A stretch of 64,000 bases of DNA. Origin: Otis tarda (taxonomy: Eukaryota > Chordata > Aves > Otidiformes > Otididae). Position 1 is the stretch's first letter, and every line of letters begins with the position of its first letter. Shown here in pieces: positions 1 through 11,344 of this stretch. Position numbers and translations under genes: made by a program. The stretch is taken from positions 58,171,001 to 58,235,000 of the forward strand of contig CM048552.1 of the NCBI GenBank assembly GCA_026413225.1, given 5' to 3'. The notes under the pieces are model-generated. The model was not told where the DNA came from. It saw nothing but the letters and a program-made list of their open reading frames with translations, and ran no database searches.

Positions 1-3000
1 GCTGCTATTAGCCTTAAAAGATCTGGACTGTTTTCTCTGGGGGATAAGAAAGGTGAAGGACCAAGGTTTAAAAATAACTGTTGTCAGGACAGATGGGCTG
101 CTTTCCATTTTAAAAACTGGCTTAACTGGCTAATTGCCAGGAGTGAGAGTTTACCGAAGTGGTGGATCACTTTGACAACTGAGAGCCTTTTTTTTGCAGC
201 TGAATAATGTTTTCTCTGCTTTTGTTTCCAGTTTACATAAGTCCAACAGTTAACTCACTCAAAGCTAAGAAGCAGAATAGATGTTTAAAAAAGGGAAGTT
301 TGTTTTTCTCTTCAAAGACAGGACTAACAATTAAGCTGAGATCTACTAGTTCTACAATCCTGATGAACTCTAAAATGAAACTCATTTCCTTGAGCATGTT
401 TTCTTTGGAGAACAAATCATATGTTTTAATGTAAAATAATTTGGTGTTTTCTATCCAGCTTTATTTCACTTAGCTAATAATATCAATTTAATGATAGTTT
501 TCTGTATTCTCAGCTGTTTCCTAATCTTTGTCCAAAGTGATCTTTACATAGATTAGGAATTTAAAAATGTAACTATTTAGAGAATAGTGAATGGCAGTTC
601 CTATATACTAACATGTTTAAGCATGTGTGCAGGTTATTCTCTTGATTAGTGAAAAGAAATACCTTATTTATTCTTCAGGTTGTAACTAGTTGCAAATCTG
701 ATTGTCAAGTAGCCAAAAAGAAGGCACTTCTCTTTTTCTAGTAAAGCAATTTAAAAGCAAAAATGCACCCCCCCCCAACAATAATAAATTAAACTTTCTT
801 TTTGCCAGCTTTAATCACAGCTAAATGTGGTGATTTTAAAATCACATTTGTTTCAGCCAGTTGCCCTTGCAATGGTGACCTGACATTTCTGAGGAGGAAC
901 GATCAAATATGATCCTGTTATTTGGTCGTCCACCTGTTACAAAGCAGGGATGGATGGGTCCCTGTGCCGAAGTGAGATTGAGTTCCCGTGTCCTCTGGCT
1001 CAGCCATCTCTAACCTTGTGTGCACCACGCTGTCTTTGTGCTCTGCGGGATCGCGTTCTTGCCAGAGACATTCAGATGTGCTTCATCGCTTGGATTCTGG
1101 GGCCCGATTAAAGGAGTGTAAGAGTTGTATAGCTCGTGCACGTGATCTTTATGTGTGGTCCTTTCTTGCTTCACCGAGGAGTTAGTTGTCTCTGTAAGAA
1201 TCAATCAATAACCTCCCATCCGGCCTTGCTCAGTATGCTCTGGTTCAGTACACTGTGGACTTGAAATAACTTTCCAAGTACAGCAGCCTTATGATGCAGT
1301 GCTTAATGTTCCTCGATCATGTAGCCAAGTAAGTTAGAAAGATTGATTGTCTTGTCTTTTTCTGTTGCTGTAGCTCTGGGCTGAGTGATGGGCAATTCTT
1401 GGCTCTCCTGGGCTAGCTTCACTCTCACAGCCTCTCCTTGCCAACCTCTCTGCCAGCCTTTTGCTGCCTGCTCCAGCTTTTGCCACTGATGGGTTTGCCT
1501 TCATGCTCAGTTCACAGGCTCCTAAAAAGGCTTTGGCCACAAGTCCCTAGTCTGTCCCAGGCATGGAGCTTTTTCAATCTGAGAAAGTCACTGCTGAGTT
1601 GACTTCTTCTGTCCCTGAGGGCTTTGTAACCTTGGCTCCTCATCTTAGATGCGAGTTGTGATTTTTTCTAGCTCCCAGCAAACGTGTCTCAGCAGCAGTG
1701 CAGATGTGGGGACTCCGTGTCCCCTAGGTAAGGATGCTTCCTTAGGGCTGCCTTGCAAATGAACACTGTGCCTTGGACTGGAGATAAACTCTGGGGCACT
1801 GTTAAGAGGAATTTGAAGGGGAGCATTTACACCTATTCAAGAATCCTCTACTCCTCCCCTCCTACATATGCTGTGGGACAAAAGTATAGTGCCCATATTT
1901 TAGCTAAGAATCAGGCTTAGTTAAGTCACGTCAACATTTTAGGACACATGGTGCAAGCATACATCTTGGTGATGCTGTACTAGAGAAATCAGATCTCCAC
2001 CACCAGAGGTACAACGTTCTTGGGACACGTTCTTCAGTTCAGCTGTGCCCAGGTGACACCACGAGTGAGGGCAAAGCATCCAGGGCTTTGCCGCCCTTGG
2101 GAGAGCCAGGAGAAGGGGTGGCAGCTGCAAGCCATCATGGCAAGCAGAGGCAGGTGTGGAGCAGGGTTGATCAGCACTTTCCAACCTTGCAGGAGCACTG
2201 GGAGAAAAACACCCAGATGGCTGTGAAGTCTTCAGATATCTCAGGAAGGGGAGCTGCAGAAATCCCTCAGGAAGATGGATAAGCACTCTCCCAAATTAGT
2301 CAGCATCTAAATATAGTGGCTCAACTCTTGATGAATGACATGCAATCAGACCTCTATCTTAATGCTGCATTGTATTGTTGTGCTGTATTATCAAGAATAA
2401 TCATCATATATGTGTGATTAACATACCAATACCAATGCGGTGTATTATAATTTTTTTCCCCAGTGTATGTGGGAATACGGGTGTATCTGGTAGTGAAAAC
2501 ATCCTTTAAAGGTAGGCTTCAAACTTCTCAAAAAGTGAATCATCTTGAGGTGGGTCAAAAGATTGCTATAAATATGTCTGTTATGAACTCTAGGATAACT
2601 GCAGTTTACCGGCTTGCTTATCAGATGGAGATAGTTGTTCTTTCAGTTTCCTGTATTTTGGGGGGAGTTTAGGTTTTCTCGGCCAAAACGATTCAGATTT
2701 TAGAAGTATAATTCTCAAAAATGTGAAAGATCTAGCTGAAAAAAAATAAAGACTAAATGACTCAATAATCACAAGAGCCTCTCTAAGACGTTATCAGATA
2801 TTCCCAGATTTATAATATATTTCCTGATGTTGCAATAGGAAAAAGACTTCACAAGATTTCTGAGCTTTTACATTATTTTTTTCTAGAAAAGTATCTTTTG
2901 ATGAACAGCAGTGTCTTCTTAGGAACAAAGGCCTGGGAGGACCAACTAACTCCATTCCCTTTTCCATAGAGAAGGACATCGCAATAGCCAGTTCACAAGC

Positions 3001-3980
3001 TCTCCTAGCTCCATTTTAAAAGCATCACTAATTTTTGCCTTGCTAGTCCTGTCAGCGGGGGTTGGTCTAAGGTTAAATGCATTTGTGGAAAATTTTTGCT
3101 CATTCACTGCTTTTTTTAACATCACGGTCTAGATTTAACAGCTGGTCTCCCAAACTGATATTTTCCTCCTGCTGTGTTTAGCTGGAGCCAGGCTCAACAT
3201 ATAGGCTCTTGTAGTGTCTTCTCCTATGCCAGAATTTCCTTAATCTTCCCAAGAACATCCTTTCTCTGTCTGTTGAATTCACCTTCCCTGAACACAGCTT
3301 GACTGGGGTTGAACACAGCCTGCCAGCCTAGGTTTCACTGCAGCTGATACCCACTGTTCTTCAGGTGTTCAAGCATCTGCTGAATAGTTTTTAATTCCCT
3401 GAAAAGGTGCCCATGTGTATTCTAGGAAGACCTGGACTCAATCCCTGTTCCCTTAGGAATGTCTCTTTCCATGCTTCATTCCAAAAGGCTTTTCATTTCA
3501 GACGTGAAAAGCAGAACAGGTAATTAACCCATGGGATTTACTTTTTTACAGCTGCTGTCATTTCCCTCCCCATTTCCAACAGGGTAAAGTCTCATCGAGA
3601 TGAGATTCCTTTAATGCAAATTGTGAATCCTCAGGGGCAGACAGGTTTGGGGGATGCTTGGCTGAAGCAGATAGGACCCTCTATTGTATTTTTGTCTCTG
3701 ATGCTGATTTGATATTAAGCATTAGGCAGATCATTTCTTCTCTGTATCCCCTCCAACCATTTGTCTGTTTTGTCTGTTTACACATTTACGGTCCTTGGGG
3801 CAATGGCTGTGTATTATAACGTATGGAATAAAGCCTAGCACAGTGCGGCTCGGATTCAGTGGCTCCAGTTGCTGCTGGTTTAAATACTAGTAATCGCAAT
3901 TCAACAAAAAAATGTTTTTGAAGTAGGAATTCTCCTCCCATCCCGGCGGCTGATTGCTCTGACGTTATCACTGCACAATT
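1..3980. other. Intergenic, no gene recognised
   Basis: Unique-looking sequence of moderate A+T content. Short open frames exist on both strands but none has a recognisable domain, long length or splice-site support. No CR1 copy, tRNA or rRNA was recognised. A C-run lies near 769-777. Confidence 0.6.
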
Positions 3981-4380
3981 CTAGTTTAGCTTTACCATTT
4001 CAGCCCAAAGCTGAAATACTGCATCATGGGAGCTCAGGGCTTTAAGAATAGCATCTTTCCTATTCACATCAGATCATTCAGCATGTAATCTTTTTATCTC
4101 CTGCTGCAATTGCTTCTTCTGGCGAGTCCAATCTTCTATTGTAGCATTATTTGAAGTGATTAGCTCTGACAGATTCTTAAATTCTGACTCCCAAAGTTGA
4201 TTTTTGGAGGTATTGAGCCGCCGTGCTTCATGATACATTTCCCCCCAGATCATGATCAAAAATGGAGCGGTACTGGTTGTTTGTTTGAAGTTGAATCTTA
4301 TTTCCCTTTAGGCATCTGAATAAGGCAGTTTCCTGGAGCTTGATACCCACAGAGGAAACACAAGATTAAGAGCTTAATCA
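3981..4380 (-). pseudogene. Decayed coiled-coil-like coding relic, identity unknown
   Basis: On the minus strand a protein-like reading frame of 109 codons (4,307 down to 3,981) has a single internal TGA at 4,074-4,076 and ends at TAG 3,981-3,983. The part before the TGA is rich in charged and amphipathic residues, including QLWESEF and QKKQLQQEIKRL, as expected for a coiled coil. After the TGA the frame continues with sensible residues (RKDAILKALSSHD, then QLWAEMVKLN). Upstream, from about 4,255 to 4,380, the protein-like reading is in another frame (GIKLQETALF, then GNKIQLQTNNQYRSIF), so one frameshift near 4,255 is implied. No splice sites bound the pieces, which suggests a processed copy or decayed gene rather than an exon. 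I do not recognise the family, so no function is given. Confidence 0.35.
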
Positions 4381-7300
4381 AACTGAGAAACAATGCCTGG
4401 CAGGAGCCAAATACCTCCAAGTCTCCTCAACAGCAGTTTCTGCTTAGAACTGTCTGTAACAAAATTCCCAGTTAGGAATTTTCCAAAGCAGCATTTTTTT
4501 TTCTTTCTTTTTTTTTTTTTTTAAATGAAACTGTATCCCATCCACTGAAACTGAGGATCTTTTTCAGGGATATGCCTTTTGGGATGAAATTGTCCTTGCG
4601 GGAGGTTAGTTATCATTCAGCACCTCACTGTGTGTTTTTTGACATTGTTGAAACTAAAGAGTGAGACCTCTCAGTAGATTTGTATCAGTGCAGGAATAGA
4701 AGAACATTTGCAATTGCAAAAACTTTTCAGGATGGAAAAATAAATTTACTATCCCAATTTAGTCTGAAATATATCTCCTATTGAAGAGAGCAGGCAGATT
4801 TCCATCTTAAATGAATCACAGACTCACAGACTCTTCTGGCCTGTAGTGATGTTCTGCATCTATGTGGTCTTCTTATCCCAAAGAACTTGCAAGTATCTTT
4901 ACAGCCCATATATATGTGATCCAAAGTCAAAAGCAGGTCTTACTACTTACTTCAAAGGCTTTAGATTAGTTCTCTCTATATCCAGCGGGGATTACTTTAG
5001 GAAATTCACATCTGGTATGAAATGTGGCATCTGTTTAACAGCCTGCAGAAAGCTTAAGGGCTGGGAGTGAAAAATAATATTCCAGCCCAAACTGCAATTA
5101 AAGTTTACCAGACTGGCATCTGGCCAGGACAAGAGCAGTCTGACTGCTGCTCTTTGAGAAGATGCTTTTTGTTTGCAAATGACCATAAATGGTGAGTAGC
5201 CTGAGTTTTGCCTGACCAGAATTTTACAGGGTCTTTTGATACCTGAATGTCAGTCTCCTATTTCCTATTTTCCTCAAAGAAATGTCTATTTTTTGAGTAA
5301 GAGCTATGCTAAAACTGATCCCTTTACTTGCACTTGTACTGTGAGCGGAAGTCCAGGAAAAAGGCAAAACACTAAAATAAAATGCCAAGGGTCATACAAA
5401 AAAGACAAGTTGTTTCTTTAAATGGGAAACAAGAATTTTGATAAATCAATATATATTTTTAACATTTTCAAAGCTATTCTGTTCCATCTTTTGGACTGTA
5501 AGAGGTGGAAGAACTCTCTATTCTCGTCCAGAATGGCTGATGATAGTTCCTTTTGCAAAGGGCAGGACAAAAGGCTGCACTTTATTTTAATCATCCCTCT
5601 GGCTCTAGCTGGTAGTGAAAGCCACCTAATTGGCAGCCCAGAGGAGTAAACTCTTCCACTTATCCACAAAAAAGCTACAGCTGCGATAGCAGTGAGGCAA
5701 GCTACTCATCACCAGGAGAGGACCCTGGAGGAAAATACTTAGACCAAGTGAAAAAGGTGCGGTTCATAATCCATCTGATCCATTCAATTCCATTGAAAAG
5801 AATATCGGGGGGCTGTGATGTTGGCATCTGGCCATTGGTTTAAGGATCCTCTCCATTTCACAACTTTTTATGTAGCTCAATGAAAAATCCAGCAGGCAGG
5901 AACCACTTCCAGTTACTAATGACCAAGGCTGGGTTTGAATGAGTGGCTGGCAGAGGAAAGTGCTAGCACTCCCTAATTTCAGCCCTTTTTGTAAGGACTC
6001 TCTTAAAATTCTAATCTCTTGCATTGTTGAAGGTTTGATTATTACTCTTTTCTAAAGACAAAACTTCAGTTTTAATATGATAATTTTTAGTGAATATCTA
6101 TAGTGAGGGAAGAAATACGCCAGGGAGGCTCAGCAGTTTTAGGCAAATGGAAGATACTAGCAGTTCCACATCTACGCCAGCATCAAGGCCCTTGGACAGC
6201 GTTTACCATGCACTGGACCAGTATGGTCTGATGTGTGTTGTTTCAAATCCAGTGGTCACATGTCTCTGGAAAGGTTGTCCTGCACCCTGTCCCCAGCCAG
6301 GTGCTCTTGCTCTTCCCCTTGCCCTGACACTGATGATCCTCTGTCCCCGGAGCAACTCAGACCACAGGGCTAGGTTGCAGGAAAAAAAAATAAATTATTA
6401 GTTCTCTACTGCTTTAGGTCTATAATCCAGCGTACTTAAGGATCAGATGAGCCCCAGTCCCATCAGGAAGGAGAGATGGGGAGATGGTAGCTGTCGGTGG
6501 AGAGAAAGGTAGAAACATCCCTTATAGCATGGTATCCTCAGATGGTACTTGAGAAACATCAGACTGTAACCAAGGAAATGACTGCAAAACCTCTTCTTTC
6601 CTAACCTCCTCCCACTCGCCATTCTTCTGTTGTAGGAGCTGGAAAATATACACACAGATGGAATAAACAGAACTAATAGATGCATTTCTAATGGATTAAT
6701 TGTTACTGGATTGTGAATGAAAACCTCAGTGGTAACACACAGCATAGGACGACCTTGGAGCCCTTTCAGAAAGGAATGGTGGTCCTTGGATTTTAAAAGC
6801 TTGTGAAACTGCTCTAAGGGCATATCTGTTTGAGAAGTTTAGTTCTAGTGGCTCTACACAGTAAGAGGGGGAGAGGCATCTCTTTGTTACTCTGTGGGAA
6901 GTGGGACTGTCAAGGAGATGCATGGGCAGGAGGAATGGAAAGCACTACGTCAAGATCTTGAGTCAACAACAGACAGTCAGTCTGGGGCTGACAAAAAAAT
7001 CATCCAGTCTGCCATTGGAAAAAGAGTTTCATACTTAGTGATAGCAGTAGTGGCAGAAATATTCCAGGATGATGGTAGGGAAGGTGACATGATCAAGCCA
7101 AGTGCAATAGCTTGAAGCCACATACTGTAGCCTGAGGGGGAAGGCATGTGTAAAGGACAGCAGAAGTCTTGCGTAAGGATGGGAAGGAGGCTTTGAATGT
7201 ATGTCCAAAATACACATGAAGGTCCTGGTTAGAGCTGTTTGGATGGAATCAAACCCCTTGTACAATGTGCTTCTGTACATTAGACCTCTGATCACTCATT

Positions 7301-10198
7301 GTCCCCCAAAGCCTCACGTCCCAAAGACCCCTGTGCTCCTTAGTGCCCTTGTCCCATCCTCTTCTGAACTAAAACCCGGCCCATCCACAAACCCTTGGCC
7401 TTCCCATGCTGGAGCTCAGTTCAACTCAGTAGATTAGCAGCAAAGTAACCATTTTTATTTTGCGGTTAACCTGATTTTCTGCCAACTTAATAAATGAAAT
7501 CAGCAAATGGAGGAGTCCAACGCATGCCAGAAGTATGCAGGACAGACTACAGCAGGACATGATTTTCCCCCTTCAGTGAAAGGGATTCCTGGATCCACTG
7601 CATTGCAGTGCTGGGCTTATGTGCCTGCAGCTGCTATCATGACAGAAAGTGCTTTTGTGAATTTAAGCTCAGGGATTAGCCAGGGAATCAGCTAGGGAGT
7701 TAGACTCACCTAGACTGCAGCATTTTTTTTTAGAATTAAAAAATTTCTACCTTTTTGACCAGATCTTTGTACTTTGTTTACAAACACATTGCTCAGATAT
7801 TTCATTTTAACCTTGACGTGTTTCTACCAGCTTTTTTTTTTTTTTAATTTTATGGCATCCCCTGCTTGTAAATACAGCCTGCAGTGCTATTTAATCCTTC
7901 TTCAATTCTACATTTCCAAGCAATTGCAGCTAAGGTTGGAGTCTGCACTGTCCCCTCCTCCTACTGAGGCGATAATGTTCTGTGATCACCCTAAGACAAG
8001 AAATCTGTCCGAGTGCTGCTTCTTCCTCCTTAAGAGATCAGCCTTGTACAAGACCAACCTCTGCACAGCCTGGCTCCTTGTTCCAGCTGGTGCTTTTGAG
8101 GGGCTCCTAATAGTACTTTCACTACCCGCAGATGAGGCACCAGGCACAGAGGGCAGAACTGCACTTAAATACTTGTAGGATGAGGTGGCAACTGAGTGAA
8201 GGTGTTGAGACTCTCCAGAGTACCATAGCATTGGGTTTTTGTGCTTCTATTTTGGAGGTTATTTTCATGGACTAAAAGCTAGGGGATTTGCCTGGGGAGC
8301 CTAGAACAGAGACTTGACCATGGCGTGCCATGCTATGGCTCACTGTGGCATGATTATTCCTGAGGATACCCAAGAGCTCTCTTTTTAACTGTTTTGTTGT
8401 TTTCACTGGAAAAGCATTCATATAATGAAAAGTGGCCTGTGGGAAACAGGGAACTAAGGGCAGAGTATATAGGACATAACCAAAGCCAGAGAGAGCTACT
8501 GGAACAAAGGCACCATCAGGGATTTAAAGATTTTGATCTCGTGTTGAACTGAGAAGGATGCTGTGGATTTACTGGCAGAGGGGACTGCATTAGAACAACT
8601 TGCCATTCATGGTCAGGGATGCTCATTTGGCTGTGCAGCCACGCTGATTTACACTAGCTGAGGATTTACCTCATTATTCCTCTATGCAGAGAAGAAACTA
8701 GAGATTGCAATAACTCTCTCCAATTAACCCATGAGAGATTATTATAATTTTCCCCCCTCCTTTCCGTAAAAGGCCCTGTCTTGGTTGTTCAGAGCTGTCA
8801 AGCATCCTCCTGTGTAATGCTTGAGTGATCATGTTGTGTGATGAGAGACACATCCAGCACATCAGGGAGGATGGTGGAAGGGCTGCAGTGGGAAGCAGCC
8901 ACCATGGAGGCTAATGTACTCCCTGTCATACATGGGACCATGGACCAGAAGGCACCCAGGATATCCAGCTCCACCTGGCACAAGAGGGCTGTGGTGAAGG
9001 AGGGAGGCAGAGTGCTACGTCCTACACACAACATGTGATACCTGGCTGCAGCAAAGGAAAGTGAGGCAATTACTAGTTTCACACTATAATCATCAGGCTC
9101 TGTTTTTCTGCCTCCATCCATCTTTGCTCTTACAAGTCCGAAGCTGCCAGGCCTCCTTTATCCCTAGATATCTTCTATATCCTTGAGGAATACTTAAAAT
9201 ATGTGGGCTTCCCCCAGCCCTGCGGGCGAGTCCTCTTTCCCATGGATAAGCCTCTTCTGCTTAAATATCACAGAACAACACAGACGTGAAGAGAAACAGA
9301 TCTACAGTTGTTTACTCTGGAAGCCAGCCCAACGTGTAAATAATAGGAGGGAGGACAGGTCCCCACGGGCCCTGAGGATCTGCTTGGCTCTGACTGCTGT
9401 GACATCCCAATGCTGCATAGCCCCATCAGATGCTCCCATCCCCAGCCTGCATAGAGAGATGGGCAGCCAGAAGAAAGGAAGAGGGGAAAACTGACTGCCA
9501 GTTTTTTAAGATGTTGTTTCCTGGAGCCCTTTCCTAGATTTCCTAATATTTGTGTTCTAGTGTGCTCTTGCCCTGGCTTTCCTTTCTGCCTGCAGAGGCA
9601 CCCCCCATTGTCCTCCATGGGCCTGCTCTGCTGCGTGCCATGCCTCCAGCACTGCTGCTGTGCCACAGGAGGCTGGCCCAGGCCCTGGAGCTCTGAAGAA
9701 ACCCAGCCAGTGTCTGAACACAGAGGCTTTACCTTGAAGAAGCATGGTGTTATATTTGGAGGGTATGGTCTGTGCTTTCAGTGTGTTGTTTGCCTGGCAC
9801 TGTACAGAGAGCACAGCAGTTCTCGTCGCCCAATCCAGGATGTGTCTGGGCAGTGGGGAATTTGGTTTCTGCAGCCAATGTAGGGACAGGGATGCAAACA
9901 GAGCCCGGCTTATTGCAAGTGGGGATGAGAGCTCACAGTCTTAAGACTGGCACACTAACGGGCGACAAATTTGTCTGCCAGCTTTGCTCCTTACCTGCAA
10001 AGCATCCCTGAGCCTGCAACTGGGACTTCACTTTCTCCCTGTTCCCACTTGGGCCAGCTCAGATGAAGATATATTGCTCAGCTGGCTGAGCTTAACTCTC
10101 TGCATGGCCATCTTAATAGACTCTGAGTCTGCTTTAAATCCATTTTGTCGCATTCAGTTTCTTACTGAGCTGGGATGAATTGAAAGCTTTTGAATGAA
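4381..10198. other. Intergenic, no gene recognised
   Basis: No exon or mobile element was recognised. A T-rich tract with a few C interruptions lies near 4,493-4,522 and a T-run near 7,831-7,845. Longer open frames here (up to 134 codons) lack recognisable domains and are treated as chance. Confidence 0.55.
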
Positions 10199-11344
10199 TG
10201 AAAGCTTTTGACACTGTCCCGCACGACATCCTTCTCTCTAAACTAGAGAGACATGGGTTTGATGGACGGACCACTCAGTGGATAAGGAGTTGGCTGGATG
10301 GCCACACTCAGAGAGTGGTGGTTAATGGCTCAATGTCCATGTGGAGACTGGTCACGAGTGGTGTCCCTTAGAGGTCCGTGCTGGGCCCGGCCCTGTTCCA
10401 CATCTTTGTCGGCGACATGGACAGTGGGATAGAGTTCACCCTCAGCAAGTTTGCCGATGACACCAAGTTGTGTGGTGCCGTCAACACGCTGGAACGGAGG
10501 GATGCCATCCAGAGGGACCTTGACAGGCTGGAGAGATGGGCCGGTGCCAACCTCATGAAGTTCAGCCAGGCCAAGTGCAAGGTCCTGCACCTGGATCATG
10601 GCAATCCCAGGCACAAATACAGGCTGAGCGGGGAATGGATTGAGAGCAGCCCTGAGGAGAAGGACTTGGGAGTGATGGTGGACGAGAAGCTCAACATGAA
10701 CAGGCAATGCGCACTTGCAGCCCAGAAGGCCAACAGCATGCTGGGCTGCATCAAGAGAAGTGTGGCCAGCAGGTTGAGGGTTATAATTCTCCCCCTCTAC
10801 TCCACTCTGGTGAGACCCCACCTGGAGTACTGCATCCAGTTCTGGAGCCCCCAACATAAGAAGGATGTGGACCAGTTGGAGCGAGTCCAGAGGAGGACCA
10901 CAAAGATGATCAGAGGGCTGGAGCACCTCTCTTACGAGGACAGGCTGGGAGAGTTGGGGCTGTTCAGCCTGGAGAAGAGAAGGCTCCGGGGAGACCTTAT
11001 AGCGGTCTTCCAGTACCTCAAAGGGGCCTACAAGAAAGATGGGGAGAGGCTGTTCAGTAGGGTGACAAGGGCGATAGGACAAGGAGTAATGGTTTTAAAA
11101 TAGAGGGCGGTAGATTTAGATTGGATATTAGGAAAAAATTTTTTACAATGCGAGTTGTAGAACACTGGACCAGGTTGCCCAGAGAGGTGGTGGAAGCCCC
11201 ATCCCTGGAAACGTTCAAGGCCAGGCTGGATGAGGCTCTGAGCAACCTGATCTAGTTGGGGATGTCCCTGCTCCTTGCAGGGGGGTTGGGCTAGATGACC
11301 TTTGAAGGTCCCTTCCACCCCTAACCATTCTATGATTCTATGAA
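10199..11344 (+). mobile_element. CR1 non-LTR retrotransposon, 5'-truncated, reverse transcriptase end
   Basis: CR1 is the dominant LINE of bird genomes. This copy holds the C-terminal half of the reverse transcriptase ORF. The frame opens at 10,201 with AFDTVPHD, and the catalytic FADD motif follows (codons near 10,450). Downstream are the [11 protein letters not shown] and RPHLEYC blocks typical of CR1. One in-frame TAG stop lies at 10,369-10,371, and the frame shifts near 11,060-11,100. The remainder of the ORF ends at TAG 11,253-11,255 after EALSNLI. The 3' end has the CR1 terminal octamer-type repeats (ATTCTATGATTCTATGA). At the 5' junction the string TGAAAGCTTTTGA occurs twice (about 10,189 and 10,198). 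The copy cannot encode an active protein. Confidence 0.95.

Noticed and set aside
4815..4850. AATCACAGACTCACAGACTC resembling a CR1 3' end
   Set aside because: Too short and diverged, and not followed by the CR1 GGTCATCTAG block.
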